DNA of 64,000 bases. Origin: Acinetobacter wuhouensis. Lineage in GTDB: Bacteria > Pseudomonadota > Gammaproteobacteria > Pseudomonadales > Moraxellaceae. The stretch spans positions 992,001 through 1,056,000 of the forward strand of contig NZ_CP031716.1 of the NCBI RefSeq assembly GCF_001696605.3, written 5' to 3'. A program made the translations under genes and the position numbers. The notes below the pieces were generated by a model that did no database searches, was not told the origin of the DNA, and saw nothing but the letters and a program-made list of their open reading frames with translations. Position 1 is the first letter of the stretch. The number at the start of each line of letters is the position of its first letter. Shown here in pieces: positions 37,384 through 45,689 of the stretch.

Positions 37384-38718
37384 ATGCAATTTTCTTTGGC
37401 ATTTATAGCAGAAATAGAAAGCGCTATACAGAACCATCAATTTGAACTTATTCAAAATAAAATCAGTCAAATCAATGATGCTGATATTGCGAAATTATTA
37501 TCCAATTTATCTCTAAATGAACAATTGACGCTGATTGAGTATCTCCCTAATGCAGCATATATTTTTGAATTTTTATCGATAGAACAACAATTACAAATTG
37601 CTGAACATTTAAATACGCCATTGCTGGTAAAAATATTGTCTGAGATGCACTCAGATGATCGTACTGATTTGTTTAAACAATTGAATTACAAGCTACAACA
37701 GCAAGTGAGTCAGTATTTAAGCCCAGAAATTCAACAGGATATTTTACAACTCGCCAAGTATCCTGAGGAATCCGCGGGTGCGATCATGAGTTCAGATTAT
37801 GTGGCTTTGCCACCAAATTTGAACATGGTAGAAGCGATTGAACAGATTAGAACGCAAGCCAAAGATCGTGAAACACTTTATTTGATTTATGTGATTGACC
37901 AAGATAAAAAGCTACTCGGTGTAGTTTCATTGCGACAAATCATTCTCGCAGAACCTCAACAGAAAATTGTTGAAATAATGAGTCGTGATTTAATTGTTGG
38001 CTACAGTGATGAAGACCAAGAGAGCATTGCTGAAAAGCTCAGTTATTACGATTTTATCGCCTTGCCGATTGTCGATGAAAATAATCAACTATTGGGGATC
38101 GTGACTTATGATGATGCAATGGATATTGCTAAAGAAGAAGCCACAGAAGACTTTTTAAAATCAAGTGCAATGTCTTCAGGACATGTCAGTATCAAATCTG
38201 CTCCCATTCTATATTTATATCAAAAGCGTGTGTTTTGGTTGGTTATCTTAGTATTTGGTAGCTTGCTCTCAGGTTTTGGAATTGCACATTTTGAAGACAT
38301 TATTTCTGCCAATATCGTGTTGGTTTTTTTCTTGCCTTTATTGGTTGGCAGTGGCGGAAATGCAGGTTCTCAGTCAGCTACTTTGATGGTACGTGCATTA
38401 GCCATCGGAGATGTAGAGCTAAAAGATTGGTTGTATTTGATCGGTCGTGAGAGTTTGGTTGGGCTCTGTTTAGGTGGAACAATGGCGCTTGCAGTTTCAG
38501 TGCTTGGCTATTTCCGAGGAGATGCGATGGTTGCTTTAGTCCTTGCAATCAGCATGATGGGCATTGTACTACTGGGCTGTTTGATTGGTATGAGTTTGCC
38601 TTTTATTCTCAATCGCTTAAAACTCGATCCTGCAAGTGCTTCAGCACCTTTGGTCACATCAATCTGTGATGCAACAGGGGTGATCGTGTATTTGTGTATT
38701 GCTTCGTTGCTTTTATAA
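37384..38718 (+). CDS. mgtE: Magnesium transporter MgtE
   Basis: 444 residues from ATG 37384 (GGAT eight bases upstream); an in-frame TTG at 37336 is less likely. Domain order is typical of MgtE: an N-terminal superhelical domain of about 125 residues, YPEESAGAIMSSDYVALPPN (entry to the CBS pair), two CBS domains to about residue 250, then five membrane helices with LPLLVGSGGNAGSQSATLMV, the conserved pore region. It imports Mg2+ into the cytosol and is gated by Mg2+ binding to the CBS domains. No magnesium riboswitch was recognised upstream. Monocistronic. Confidence 0.94.
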   Translation: MQFSLAFIAEIESAIQNHQFELIQNKISQINDADIAKLLSNLSLNEQLTLIEYLPNAAYIFEFLSIEQQLQIAEHLNTPLLVKILSEMHSDDRTDLFKQLNYKLQQQVSQYLSPEIQQDILQLAKYPEESAGAIMSSDYVALPPNLNMVEAIEQIRTQAKDRETLYLIYVIDQDKKLLGVVSLRQIILAEPQQKIVEIMSRDLIVGYSDEDQESIAEKLSYYDFIALPIVDENNQLLGIVTYDDAMDIAKEEATEDFLKSSAMSSGHVSIKSAPILYLYQKRVFWLVILVFGSLLSGFGIAHFEDIISANIVLVFFLPLLVGSGGNAGSQSATLMVRALAIGDVELKDWLYLIGRESLVGLCLGGTMALAVSVLGYFRGDAMVALVLAISMMGIVLLGCLIGMSLPFILNRLKLDPASASAPLVTSICDATGVIVYLCIASLLL

Positions 38719-38744
38719 ATTTACATATTCAAAACTTTAAAATT

Positions 38745-39191
38745 CTAAAGGATGTCTTTTCTTAAATCTCGACAACTCGGAATTTCTGTATAACGATAGA
38801 CTTTGTAGCCAGCTTGATTCAACATTGCATCACGTTGAGCATCTTGTTGTTCTTTTCCTAGATGTGTAGGGTCATCTAGCTCAATAATCGCGATCACTTC
38901 AAGTTGATGATCTAATAATACAAAATCAGTCACTTTACGATTAAATTTGGATCTGAGTTTGAAGTGTTCTGTATCAATCAATGCGCTAAAAGCAACTTGA
39001 GCAAGTACATGATGTTGCGGGAAAGCTTCATTCAAGCGTAAAAACATTTTCTGCTCAAAAGGGGTAATGACGGGTTTTGCAAAATAGTTTTTATTTCTAA
39101 ATAAATGTTGACCGAAACAGGCAATTAGCAAAGCAAGTGTTGCAATACTACCTATAAAAAGGAATAAAGCCTGATGAGAATCAAAAGACAT
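38745..39191 (-). CDS. Membrane-anchored DUF2726 protein
   Basis: 148 residues. One N-terminal membrane helix (about 9-27, ALFLFIGSIATLALLIACFG) is followed by a soluble DUF2726 domain: TPFEQKMFLRLNEAFPQHHV, then KVTDFVLLDHQLEVIAIIEL and LDDPTHLGKEQQDAQRDAML. The D...E...Q/K arrangement resembles a small nuclease (restriction-endonuclease-like) fold, but activity is not shown for this family. It sits immediately before a tRNA-Asn gene on the same strand. Confidence 0.75.
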   Translation of the reverse strand: MSFDSHQALFLFIGSIATLALLIACFGQHLFRNKNYFAKPVITPFEQKMFLRLNEAFPQHHVLAQVAFSALIDTEHFKLRSKFNRKVTDFVLLDHQLEVIAIIELDDPTHLGKEQQDAQRDAMLNQAGYKVYRYTEIPSCRDLRKDIL

Positions 39192-39216
39192 AAGTAATCA
39201 ACAAAAGATAGGCAAG

Positions 39217-39243
39217 AAAAAACCCACTGCGTAATGAGTGGGC
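39217..39243 (-). terminator. Terminator after the first tRNA-Asn
   Basis: On the minus strand GCCCACT-CATTACGC-AGTGGG is followed by TTTTTT, close behind tRNA-Asn at 39254-39329. A near copy sits behind the other tRNA-Asn pair at 40053. Confidence 0.75.
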
Positions 39244-39253
39244 TTTTAGAATT

Positions 39254-39329
39254 TGGCTCTCCAACCTGGGCTCGAACCAGGGACCTGCGGATTAACAGTC
39301 CGTCGCTCTACCGACTGAGCTATTGGAGA
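39254..39329 (-). tRNA. tRNA-Asn (anticodon GUU), copy 1
   Basis: 76-nt cloverleaf on the minus strand with encoded CCA: acceptor TCTCCAA, anticodon loop CTGTTAA (GTT), T-arm CTGGTTCGAGCCCAG. Identical in sequence to copy 3 at 40171. Confidence 0.96.
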
Positions 39330-39446
39330 ATCTGGAACGCATTTTAGGGATGAATTGGAAGTGGGTCAAGAAAAAATTGTTAAATTGATCATAAAAACGT
39401 ATTATTTGCTAAATATTTGATCATTCATAAAAATAAAAGCATGCTT

Positions 39447-40031
39447 ATGAAAATTCTTCTTCTTCCTTTATTTCTTGTTGCATTTATAAATTCATGCCAA
39501 TGGCGTGCACATCCAGAAGATACTGCATCAAATGATTCTCAAAAAAAGAATCAAACACAGCATGTTGATAAACAGGATATTTGCCGAAAAGTTTTATTTA
39601 CACAATTGATTGATCAGAAAGAGTGGGCGGAGATTTATAAAGTTTTTCCGACACCCAATCAAAAACCATTAAGTACACAAACGATTATTGAGTATATTCA
39701 AGGTGATTTTGAAGTGCATGATTCAATAGGTAAAGGCATTATCGGTGTCCCTTTAGAGGGGAATGCTGTGAATCTCAACTCTCAATATGCGACTGTAACC
39801 AAAGCAGGTGGTAATTACTTGATCACGTTAAAAGATGATCATCTTGAATATTTAATTCGGCAAAACTTTGATGAATTTTCAACGCTACAATTTAAAAGTC
39901 CCTATGACACACAATTTCAAGATTTATGTGCAGACAGCCATATTCGCTATTTAGATACAATTAAACTCGTGTTTTTTCGGAGTGCAGCCAACATTTATAT
40001 GTATGACCTAAAAGAAAGAGGCGATTTATAA
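39447..40031 (+). CDS. Predicted lipoprotein of unknown function
   Basis: 194 residues from ATG 39447 (an ATG at 39441 is equally possible). MKILLLPLFLVAFINSC is a signal peptide with a lipobox-like end (Cys about 17), then a polar linker and a soluble domain with four cysteines including the anchor. The family was not recognised. It lies between two copies of a terminator/tRNA-Asn unit on the opposite strand, as if it were inserted into, or flanked by, a duplication of that unit. Confidence 0.6.
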   Translation: MKILLLPLFLVAFINSCQWRAHPEDTASNDSQKKNQTQHVDKQDICRKVLFTQLIDQKEWAEIYKVFPTPNQKPLSTQTIIEYIQGDFEVHDSIGKGIIGVPLEGNAVNLNSQYATVTKAGGNYLITLKDDHLEYLIRQNFDEFSTLQFKSPYDTQFQDLCADSHIRYLDTIKLVFFRSAANIYMYDLKERGDL

Positions 40032-40052
40032 AGATAAAAATATGCTGATAAA

Positions 40053-40083
40053 AAAAGCCCACTTCGCAATGAGTGGGCTTTTT
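40053..40083. terminator. Bidirectional terminator between the lipoprotein gene and tRNA-Asn copies
   Basis: AAAAGCCCACT (40053-40063) pairs with AGTGGGCTTTT (40072-40082) around an 8-base loop, and A and T runs lie on both sides. It serves the lipoprotein gene on the plus strand and the tRNAs on the minus strand. Confidence 0.85.
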
Positions 40084-40089
40084 AGAATC

Positions 40090-40165
40090 TGGCTCTTCCA
40101 CCTGGGCTCGAACCAGGGACCTGCGGATTAACAGTCCGTCGCTCTACCGACTGAGCTATGGAAGA
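40090..40165 (-). tRNA. tRNA-Asn (anticodon GUU), copy 2 with variant acceptor stem
   Basis: 76 nt with CCA. It is identical to the other copies except in the acceptor stem, TCTTCCA paired with TGGAAGA; both changed positions are compensated on the partner strand, so pairing is maintained. It lies five bases downstream of copy 3 in one transcript. Confidence 0.95.
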
Positions 40166-40170
40166 ATAGA

Positions 40171-40246
40171 TGGCTCTCCAACCTGGGCTCGAACCAGGGA
40201 CCTGCGGATTAACAGTCCGTCGCTCTACCGACTGAGCTATTGGAGA
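40171..40246 (-). tRNA. tRNA-Asn (anticodon GUU), copy 3
   Basis: 76 nt with CCA, acceptor TCTCCAA/TTGGAGA and anticodon GTT. First of a tandem pair with copy 2. Confidence 0.96.
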
Positions 40247-40320
40247 ATCTGAAACGCATTCTATGGATGAAAGTCAAAGTGGTCAAGTATATTTATAACA
40301 AAAAAGCCTTAAATGTTTTT

Positions 40321-40980
40321 TTATTGTCCAGATTTGAAATATTTGCTTATATATTGATTATTTTTAAAATTTTCCAATTCTTTATTTGAGATAAGATGGT
40401 CATAGTGACTACTTCGATCACTGAGTTGTTGAATGGTTTCTATACGCTTTTTAGGTGTCATCCGAGCGATTGCAGTAAAAATTATCGCCATTTCTAAAAT
40501 TTTTTGATTTCTAAATATGAACTGTGAAGCTATGACTTGGTCTTTAACTTGAAAAGTCTTCCTTCTGAACATGTTTGTTTGTGCAATTTCCTCTTTTAAA
40601 TAGAGGGTGAGTTGGTAATCATGTCCCCATTTTATGCCACGGTGTTCTTGCTCGACTTTATTAAAATTGATTGAAGAAATTTGTTTGTAGGGAATACTGA
40701 TATGTACGGTATACATTTGAATTCGGCAATATTCAGGCATGAAGCAGACGCGGGGACGACCATATCTGATAAGTAAGTAAAATAGGTAGAGTCCAAAACA
40801 GAAAAAGAAAACTAGTCCTAATACAGCAAAAATAAATCCGAAGGTTATATAGTCCGATGATTCGATAAATTTAAAGCATCCTATTTGGATTGTGATAATT
40901 GTAGAAAAGAACAGCAATAGTTTGAATGGATTGGCTTTTATGGTGTAAGTCGGGAATGGTTTTTTATTCGGTATAGTCAT
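40321..40980 (-). CDS. Hypothetical membrane protein, tandem paralogue 1
   Basis: 219 residues. Two membrane helices near the N terminus (about 20-38, and 50-70 around FAVLGLVFFFCFGLYLFYLL) are followed by a soluble basic domain with a PR-type turn (YGRPRVCFMPEYCRIQMY), a PH-like beta region and a helical C terminus. It shares architecture and a block IQIGCFKFIESSDYIT with the neighbouring gene (FVCFKFLEFSDYIT), so the two derive from a duplication. Function unknown. Confidence 0.6.
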   Translation of the reverse strand: MTIPNKKPFPTYTIKANPFKLLLFFSTIITIQIGCFKFIESSDYITFGFIFAVLGLVFFFCFGLYLFYLLIRYGRPRVCFMPEYCRIQMYTVHISIPYKQISSINFNKVEQEHRGIKWGHDYQLTLYLKEEIAQTNMFRRKTFQVKDQVIASQFIFRNQKILEMAIIFTAIARMTPKKRIETIQQLSDRSSHYDHLISNKELENFKNNQYISKYFKSGQ

Positions 40981-41097
40981 GATTTAGTTCAAGTATAAAT
41001 GCTTCAATAAAATATTTTAGAAGAACATCAATTTTCAATCTGTAAATAGGTGAATATTGATGAGTTGCTGTGTAAATGTAAAGTACATTGAATTGAT

Positions 41098-41736
41098 TTA
41101 TTTTCGGGCACTAAATTTTTTATTGAGTTTTTGATCGTATGTAAAGTTGGCAATATCTTTCTGATTGAGATAATCGGTGAATTTAAATTGTTTGTTGTTG
41201 AGCTTGTGGAAAATAGCTGGTCTACTTTTGGCTTTATTTTGACAAAGAATATAGAGTAACATCGCAGTTTCAAGAATTTGCTCATTGCTGATCAATAATC
41301 CTTGTTGAACTTGAAATATCGGCTCAGTTGTTGTCCTAGCAAAAATATCAACGACCTGTATAGGGTGAGCACTGTATAGAAATAATTTCCGTTCACGTTC
41401 ATAGGCTGTTACTTGATAATGGGTTTCGTGTCTTTCTAAATTGAAACTCGTCATATCAGCATATTTTATTTTGGTTTTACGGCTATATTGGATGACTTCA
41501 AAATCTTCTAAATTAAAAATAATGCGCGGTGTTCTGTGTTGAATGATCATCCATAACATGTAGATGCTAAAGGGAAATACGATTAAAAGCACAATCACGA
41601 CAATTATGAAAAGGGGCGTGATGTAGTCTGAAAATTCTAGAAATTTAAAACAAACAAATTGTAGTGCAATCATGCACATAAAAATAAAAGCGATACGTCC
41701 AAAACTGGCTTTAATCACGTAGGGTTGTAAAGTCAT
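41098..41736 (-). CDS. Hypothetical membrane protein, tandem paralogue 2
   Basis: 212 residues with the same plan as the gene at 40321: two N-terminal helices (about 14-32 and 43-63, FIIVVIVLLIVFPFSIYMLW), then HRTPRIIFNLEDFEVIQYSRK and a soluble domain ending in a Lys-rich tail. The overall identity to the neighbour is low apart from the first 80 residues, so the duplication is old. The 117-bp gap suggests co-transcription. Function unknown. Confidence 0.6.
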   Translation of the reverse strand: MTLQPYVIKASFGRIAFIFMCMIALQFVCFKFLEFSDYITPLFIIVVIVLLIVFPFSIYMLWMIIQHRTPRIIFNLEDFEVIQYSRKTKIKYADMTSFNLERHETHYQVTAYERERKLFLYSAHPIQVVDIFARTTTEPIFQVQQGLLISNEQILETAMLLYILCQNKAKSRPAIFHKLNNKQFKFTDYLNQKDIANFTYDQKLNKKFSARK

Positions 41737-41785
41737 TGTTATACGATATTCATTTTTATTGGGAAATATTTTTAATATGCTAATA

Positions 41786-41814
41786 AAAAATCGCTCTATA
41801 AAAGAGCGATTTTT
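41786..41814. terminator. Terminator after sodB
   Basis: AAAAATCGCTCT (41786-41797) and AGAGCGATTTTT (41803-41814) form a perfect 12-bp stem with a 5-base loop, about 45 bases after the sodB stop on the minus strand. Confidence 0.85.
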
Positions 41815-41859
41815 GTAAATAATTCAACTGATATTCAGTTGAGTCTTTTCAGACTGAAA

Positions 41860-42486
41860 TTATTTTTCAACGCCAGCAGCTTGACCAGCATATTTAGCAT
41901 TTGCATAGTCCCAGTTTACAAGGCTTTCAAGGAAAGTTTTGATGTAAGCTGGACGTGCATTACGGAAGTCGATGTAGTAAGCGTGTTCCCAAACGTCGAT
42001 TGTTAATACTGCAACTTTACCGTGAGCAAGTGGAGTATCTGCATTTGAAGTTTTAAGGATAGAAAGTTCGCCATTTACTTTGTCAGCAACTAACCAAGCC
42101 CAACCTGAACCGAATTGAGTTGTTGCAGCAGCAGCAAATTCTTCAGCAAATTTTTCATAAGAACCGAAAGCTTCGTCGATTTTAGCAGCCAAAGCGCCAG
42201 TCGCAGCACCACCACCGTTTTTAGCCAAACAGTTCCAGTAGAATGTGTGGTTCCATACTTGAGCCGCGTTATTGAAAACACCTGCTTTAGAAGCATCGCC
42301 AGCAACAGCAACGATGATTTCTTCTAAAGTTTTACCTTCAAGGTCAGTACCTTTGATTAAGTTGTTTAAGTTAACAACATAAGTATTGTGGTGTTTGTCG
42401 TGGTGGAATTCTAAAGTTTCTTTGCTGATGTGAGGAGCAAGATCTTCGTAGCCGTATGGTAGCGCAGGTAAAGTAATGGTTGTCAT
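41860..42486 (-). CDS. sodB: Superoxide dismutase, Fe type
   Basis: 208 residues. It converts superoxide to hydrogen peroxide and oxygen in the cytosol. Metal ligands are visible in order: His in LEFHHDKHHNTYV (about 27), His in AAQVWNHTFYWN (about 79), and Asp and His in IDVWEHAYYIDFRN (about 161 and 165). QFGSGWAWL and the shortness of the helical hairpin favour the iron form over the manganese form. Monocistronic; it begins MTTITLPALPYGYEDLAPHI at ATG 42486 with an AAGGAA-like ribosome site. Confidence 0.95.
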   Translation of the reverse strand: MTTITLPALPYGYEDLAPHISKETLEFHHDKHHNTYVVNLNNLIKGTDLEGKTLEEIIVAVAGDASKAGVFNNAAQVWNHTFYWNCLAKNGGGAATGALAAKIDEAFGSYEKFAEEFAAAATTQFGSGWAWLVADKVNGELSILKTSNADTPLAHGKVAVLTIDVWEHAYYIDFRNARPAYIKTFLESLVNWDYANAKYAGQAAGVEK

Positions 42487-42715
42487 GTTTTAAATTCCTT
42501 GCAATTTGCTGGGTTTTAAAATTAAGTGGCTTTATTGTAATGGATTCTATAAACAATTGTGCAGGATGTTAAATAACAATACACAATTTATTTCGATTAA
42601 TTACGAATAAAGAAATTGTTAAAAATAAAATAACTAATTTCATGACCAATGCTGTTTATTCACATCAACATGTGTACCAAGCATTGGTCATTTAAACTTG
42701 ATTACTGTAGCCGAT

Positions 42716-43474
42716 TTAAATCGGGTTGTTTAATTCAAAATAACTATATTCTATATCGAATTTTTCGGCGATGGCTTGTCCGAGGCGTTGCACACCATAA
42801 CGCTCAGTCGCATGATGACCACATGCATAGTAGTGAACATCTAATTCTTTGGCTTCATAAAAAGTACGTTCGCTGACTTCACCTGAAATATAAGCATCAC
42901 AATTCATTGCCGCAGCTTTGCCAATAAAATCTTGCGCGCCACCCGTACAAAAGCCAACTTTTTGAATTGTTGTTTTTTCGGCAGGTAAATGAATCGCATC
43001 AAAATGTAGTTTTTCAGACACAAAATTTTTGAAAGCTTCAGGTGACATGGCATTTTTTAAATAACCAATATTACCAATCGGATTGCGTTCGCTCGGATCA
43101 AGCGCTTCAATATTTTCTAATTCTAAGATTCTGGCAATTTCAGCGTTATTACCTAAAGTCGGGTGAGAGTCTAAAGGCAGGTGGTAGCCAACTAGAGAAA
43201 TATCATTTTGAATTAAAGCCTTAATTCGTTTACCACGCATTCCTGTAATCGGGTAGGGTTCACCTTTCCAAAAATAACCATGATGAACTAAAAGTAAATC
43301 TGCCTGTTGGGCAATGGCAGCATCTATCGCATCTTGTGAAGCCGTGACAGCACATAGGATTTTTTTGACTTCAGCTTTACCTTCGATTTGTAAACCATTT
43401 GGTGCATAGTCTTTAAATTCGTGTGATTTTAAGGTTTGATCACACCATTGAATAATATCTTTAAGTAAAGCCAT
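42716..43474 (-). CDS. NIF3-family dinuclear metal protein (YbgI-like)
   Basis: 252 residues, the length of E. coli YbgI. Conserved NIF3 positions: FKDYAPNGLQIEG near 20-32, ADLLLVHHGYFWKG (two metal-binding His, about 59-72), LVGYHLPLDSHP (about 94-105) and YYACGHHATERYGV (about 213-226). The family forms hexameric rings with a di-metal site and has been linked to GTP cyclohydrolase-like or hydrolase activity, but the substrate is unsettled. Monocistronic, divergent from the DegS-like protease. Confidence 0.9.
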   Translation of the reverse strand: MALLKDIIQWCDQTLKSHEFKDYAPNGLQIEGKAEVKKILCAVTASQDAIDAAIAQQADLLLVHHGYFWKGEPYPITGMRGKRIKALIQNDISLVGYHLPLDSHPTLGNNAEIARILELENIEALDPSERNPIGNIGYLKNAMSPEAFKNFVSEKLHFDAIHLPAEKTTIQKVGFCTGGAQDFIGKAAAMNCDAYISGEVSERTFYEAKELDVHYYACGHHATERYGVQRLGQAIAEKFDIEYSYFELNNPI

Positions 43475-43644
43475 GAATAACCTTCATTTAAATAATCTTA
43501 TTTAAAACATCAAAACATACTTTGAATTGTAACTAAAGCTGAACAAAACTCTTAAGGATTTTTATGTTTCTTTATTGAATTGCTTTACAATATGTAAATT
43601 GCTTTTGCATCAACGAATTAAAAAATTCTTAGAGGAATAATAAC

Positions 43645-44820
43645 GTGCGGCGTTCATTTACTTGGCTCCCTTGGATTCTACTGATACTGGTCATCATTTG
43701 TTTTGTGGTTTGGCAAAAAATTCAACAACCTAAAGCGCCGATTGCTGCTGATGGTGTGAAAATGCCTGCTGAAAAAGTTGAACCTTTGGTCAATACATCT
43801 CGTACAGGCGGAGTAGTTTCCTATAGTGCCGCAGTAAAAGTGGCTGCACCCGCAGTTGTGAATATTTTTACAACGCAAAAAGTGAAACAAAACCATCCTT
43901 TACTCAATGATCCAGCGTTCCGTGAGTTTTTTGGCAATCAAATTCCAGAACAGAATAAAGGCTCTAATGAAAATAGCTTGGGTTCAGGTGTGATTGTCCG
44001 ACCTGATGGTTATATTTTAACGAATAATCATGTGATTGCTCAGGCAGACCAAATTGTTGTTGCCTTACGTGATGGTCGTCGTGCTGAAGCGAAAGTGATA
44101 GGTACTGACCCTGATACAGATCTTGCGGTGATTAAAATTGAATTGACCGAATTACCTGTTTTGCCATTTAAGTTAAGTGGAAATGAAGTGGGTGATGTTG
44201 TTTTAGCGATTGGTAATCCATTCGGTGTGGGACAAACTGTGACGCAGGGGATTATTTCTGCGACTGGACGTTCTGATTTGGGTATCAATACTTATGAAGA
44301 TTTTATCCAAACGGATGCAGCAATCAATCCAGGCAACTCAGGCGGTGCTTTAATCGATGTTGCAGGAAATCTGATCGGTGTAAATACTGCAATCTTCTCA
44401 CAATCAGGTGGTTCTTTGGGGATTGGTTTTGCCATTCCTGCCAAAATTTGCCAGCAAGTTTTAAACTCGATTTTGAAAGATGGTCGAGTGATCCGTGGTT
44501 GGATGGGGATTAGCTTAGTTCCTCCAACTCAAGAGGATGTTCTACAGCCTCGTCAAGCGGGTGTAGTCGTTGCTGATGTTTTGAAAAAAGGTCCAGCAGC
44601 TGAAGCGGGAATTAAAGTTGGTGATCGCATTGTGAAGGTCAATAATGAAGATATTACATCGACGTCGCATTTGATCAATTATGTTGCATTACAAGCACCA
44701 AATTCAACGATCCAAGTTGAAGTGGTTCGTGGTGAGCAAAAGGTCAATGTCGCTGTCAAAGTCGGTGAGCGTAAGGTACAAAGTACGGATTCTCAATACA
44801 TTCCTTTACCGCAACGCTAA
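43645..44820 (+). CDS. degS: Trypsin-like periplasmic protease with one PDZ domain (DegS/HhoB-like)
   Basis: 391 residues. One N-terminal membrane anchor (about 7-23) and a protease domain with catalytic His129 (TNNHVI), Asp159 (DTDLAVIK) and Ser232 (NPGNSGGAL). A single PDZ domain follows (about 285-375, GVVVADVLKKGPAAEAGIKV). A membrane anchor plus one PDZ is the DegS plan, the site-1 protease that cleaves the anti-sigma factor RseA; substrate in this organism inferred. No rse genes are adjacent. The start is GTG 43645 with AGAGGA at 43631-43636; a good terminator follows the gene. Confidence 0.87.
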   Translation: MRRSFTWLPWILLILVIICFVVWQKIQQPKAPIAADGVKMPAEKVEPLVNTSRTGGVVSYSAAVKVAAPAVVNIFTTQKVKQNHPLLNDPAFREFFGNQIPEQNKGSNENSLGSGVIVRPDGYILTNNHVIAQADQIVVALRDGRRAEAKVIGTDPDTDLAVIKIELTELPVLPFKLSGNEVGDVVLAIGNPFGVGQTVTQGIISATGRSDLGINTYEDFIQTDAAINPGNSGGALIDVAGNLIGVNTAIFSQSGGSLGIGFAIPAKICQQVLNSILKDGRVIRGWMGISLVPPTQEDVLQPRQAGVVVADVLKKGPAAEAGIKVGDRIVKVNNEDITSTSHLINYVALQAPNSTIQVEVVRGEQKVNVAVKVGERKVQSTDSQYIPLPQR

Positions 44821-44838
44821 AAAGCGATTTGAAATTTT

Positions 44839-44865
44839 AAGCCCTGATCATTCAGGGCTTTTTAT
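44839..44865 (+). terminator. Terminator after the DegS-like gene
   Basis: AAGCCCTGA-TCAT-TCAGGGCTT, followed by TTT, 20 bases after the stop. Confidence 0.85.
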
Positions 44866-45107
44866 TGCCATAAAATATTTGTCTTTCCTTATTTAAACCA
44901 TAAAGCTTAGATCAACTGAGTTGTATCGGTATCGATGAGGTGAATGACTGAGTTTGATGGTAATACCATACGATCAAAGTTAGATCATATAAATGAAAGG
45001 TTTGCACAGACTCGACATACATTGAAAAGTTTAAATTGCTTTGTGTATTCGATGCCTCACTTTTGAAGGTTGAGGAATGTATTCCGTAAGGTGACAAAAA
45101 TCCTTTG

Positions 45108-45189
45108 TTGGACATGAGAAGCGAGGCTTCGCAAGATCACCTATCTTCGGAGTATACTCCTCATATCCAACGGCGACATCCATGTCGCC
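45108..45189 (+). repeat. Nested-palindrome intergenic element, copy 2
   Basis: An outer stem GTTGGACATGAG (45108-45119) / CTCATATCCAAC (45159-45170), 11 of 12 paired, encloses GCGAGGCTTCGC and the perfect GGAGTATACTCC (45149-45160). Directly after it comes the perfect 18-bp palindrome GGCGACATCCATGTCGCC (45172-45189). The core ATGAGAAGCGA-GCTTCGCAAGA is shared with copy 1 near 23865. Confidence 0.65.
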
Positions 45190-45293
45190 TCACGATAGCA
45201 TCACTACGTTTAAAGTAATTGGTGCAAAAAAGCAAAAGAGGCTAATTTATATAAAGTTAATTTAACGGATTGGTATAATTTTTGATTTTTATT

Positions 45294-45455
45294 AGGGCGT
45301 GTTGACATTTGCTGTATTAATTTTAATCTCAGATAAAAATCATTTTTAATACCAATAGTTTAGGAATGATATTTTTAATAGAGCACTTACAGTAACCTTA
45401 TGATTTTTTTTATATAAAATTCATGTGGTTACTGTTTTAAATATCAACAAACCCT
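45294..45455 (+). mobile_element. Short MITE-like element (copy C), putative
   Basis: 162 bp between AGGGCGTGTTGA (45294-45305) and TCAACAAACCCT (45444-45455; complement AGGGTTTGTTGA), i.e. inverted ends matching at 10 of 12 positions and related to the ends of copies A and B. The interior does not resemble them. No coding capacity; no certain target duplication. Confidence 0.45.
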
Positions 45456-45645
45456 AGATAAATTAATTCAGCTATTCATTCCATAATAATCAACACAACT
45501 ATCAAAGGAATATTTAAGGAAAGAACGATCAATGTTCTCATTTTTAAATCTATGCCTTACAACAAATCTGTGTGGGTAATTTTGTTCAATTTGTACTGGC
45601 TAAGATATTATGTCGCTTATAAAGATTTTAAGATTGCCATAAAAA

Positions 45646-45669
45646 AAACCAGTGACGAATCACTGGTTT
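45646..45669 (-). terminator. Terminator after the Tim44-like gene
   Basis: AAACCAGTGA-CGAA-TCACTGGTTT, perfect 10-bp stem; the minus strand continues with TTTTT. About 20 bases after the stop. Confidence 0.88.
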
Positions 45670-45689
45670 CTGTTATTTATTGCTAAAAA

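Larger units (their letters stand above)
44866..45645. other. Long intergenic region with palindromic and MITE-like elements
   Basis: About 780 bases between the DegS-like gene and the Tim44-like gene, with no credible gene. It holds a nested-palindrome element (45108-45189) and a short element with MITE-like ends (45294-45455). The rest is AT-rich with no pattern seen. Confidence 0.5.

Noticed and set aside
44912..45115. 67-codon minus-strand open frame in the long intergenic region
   Set aside because: No ribosome site, no domain pattern, and it runs into the nested-palindrome element.
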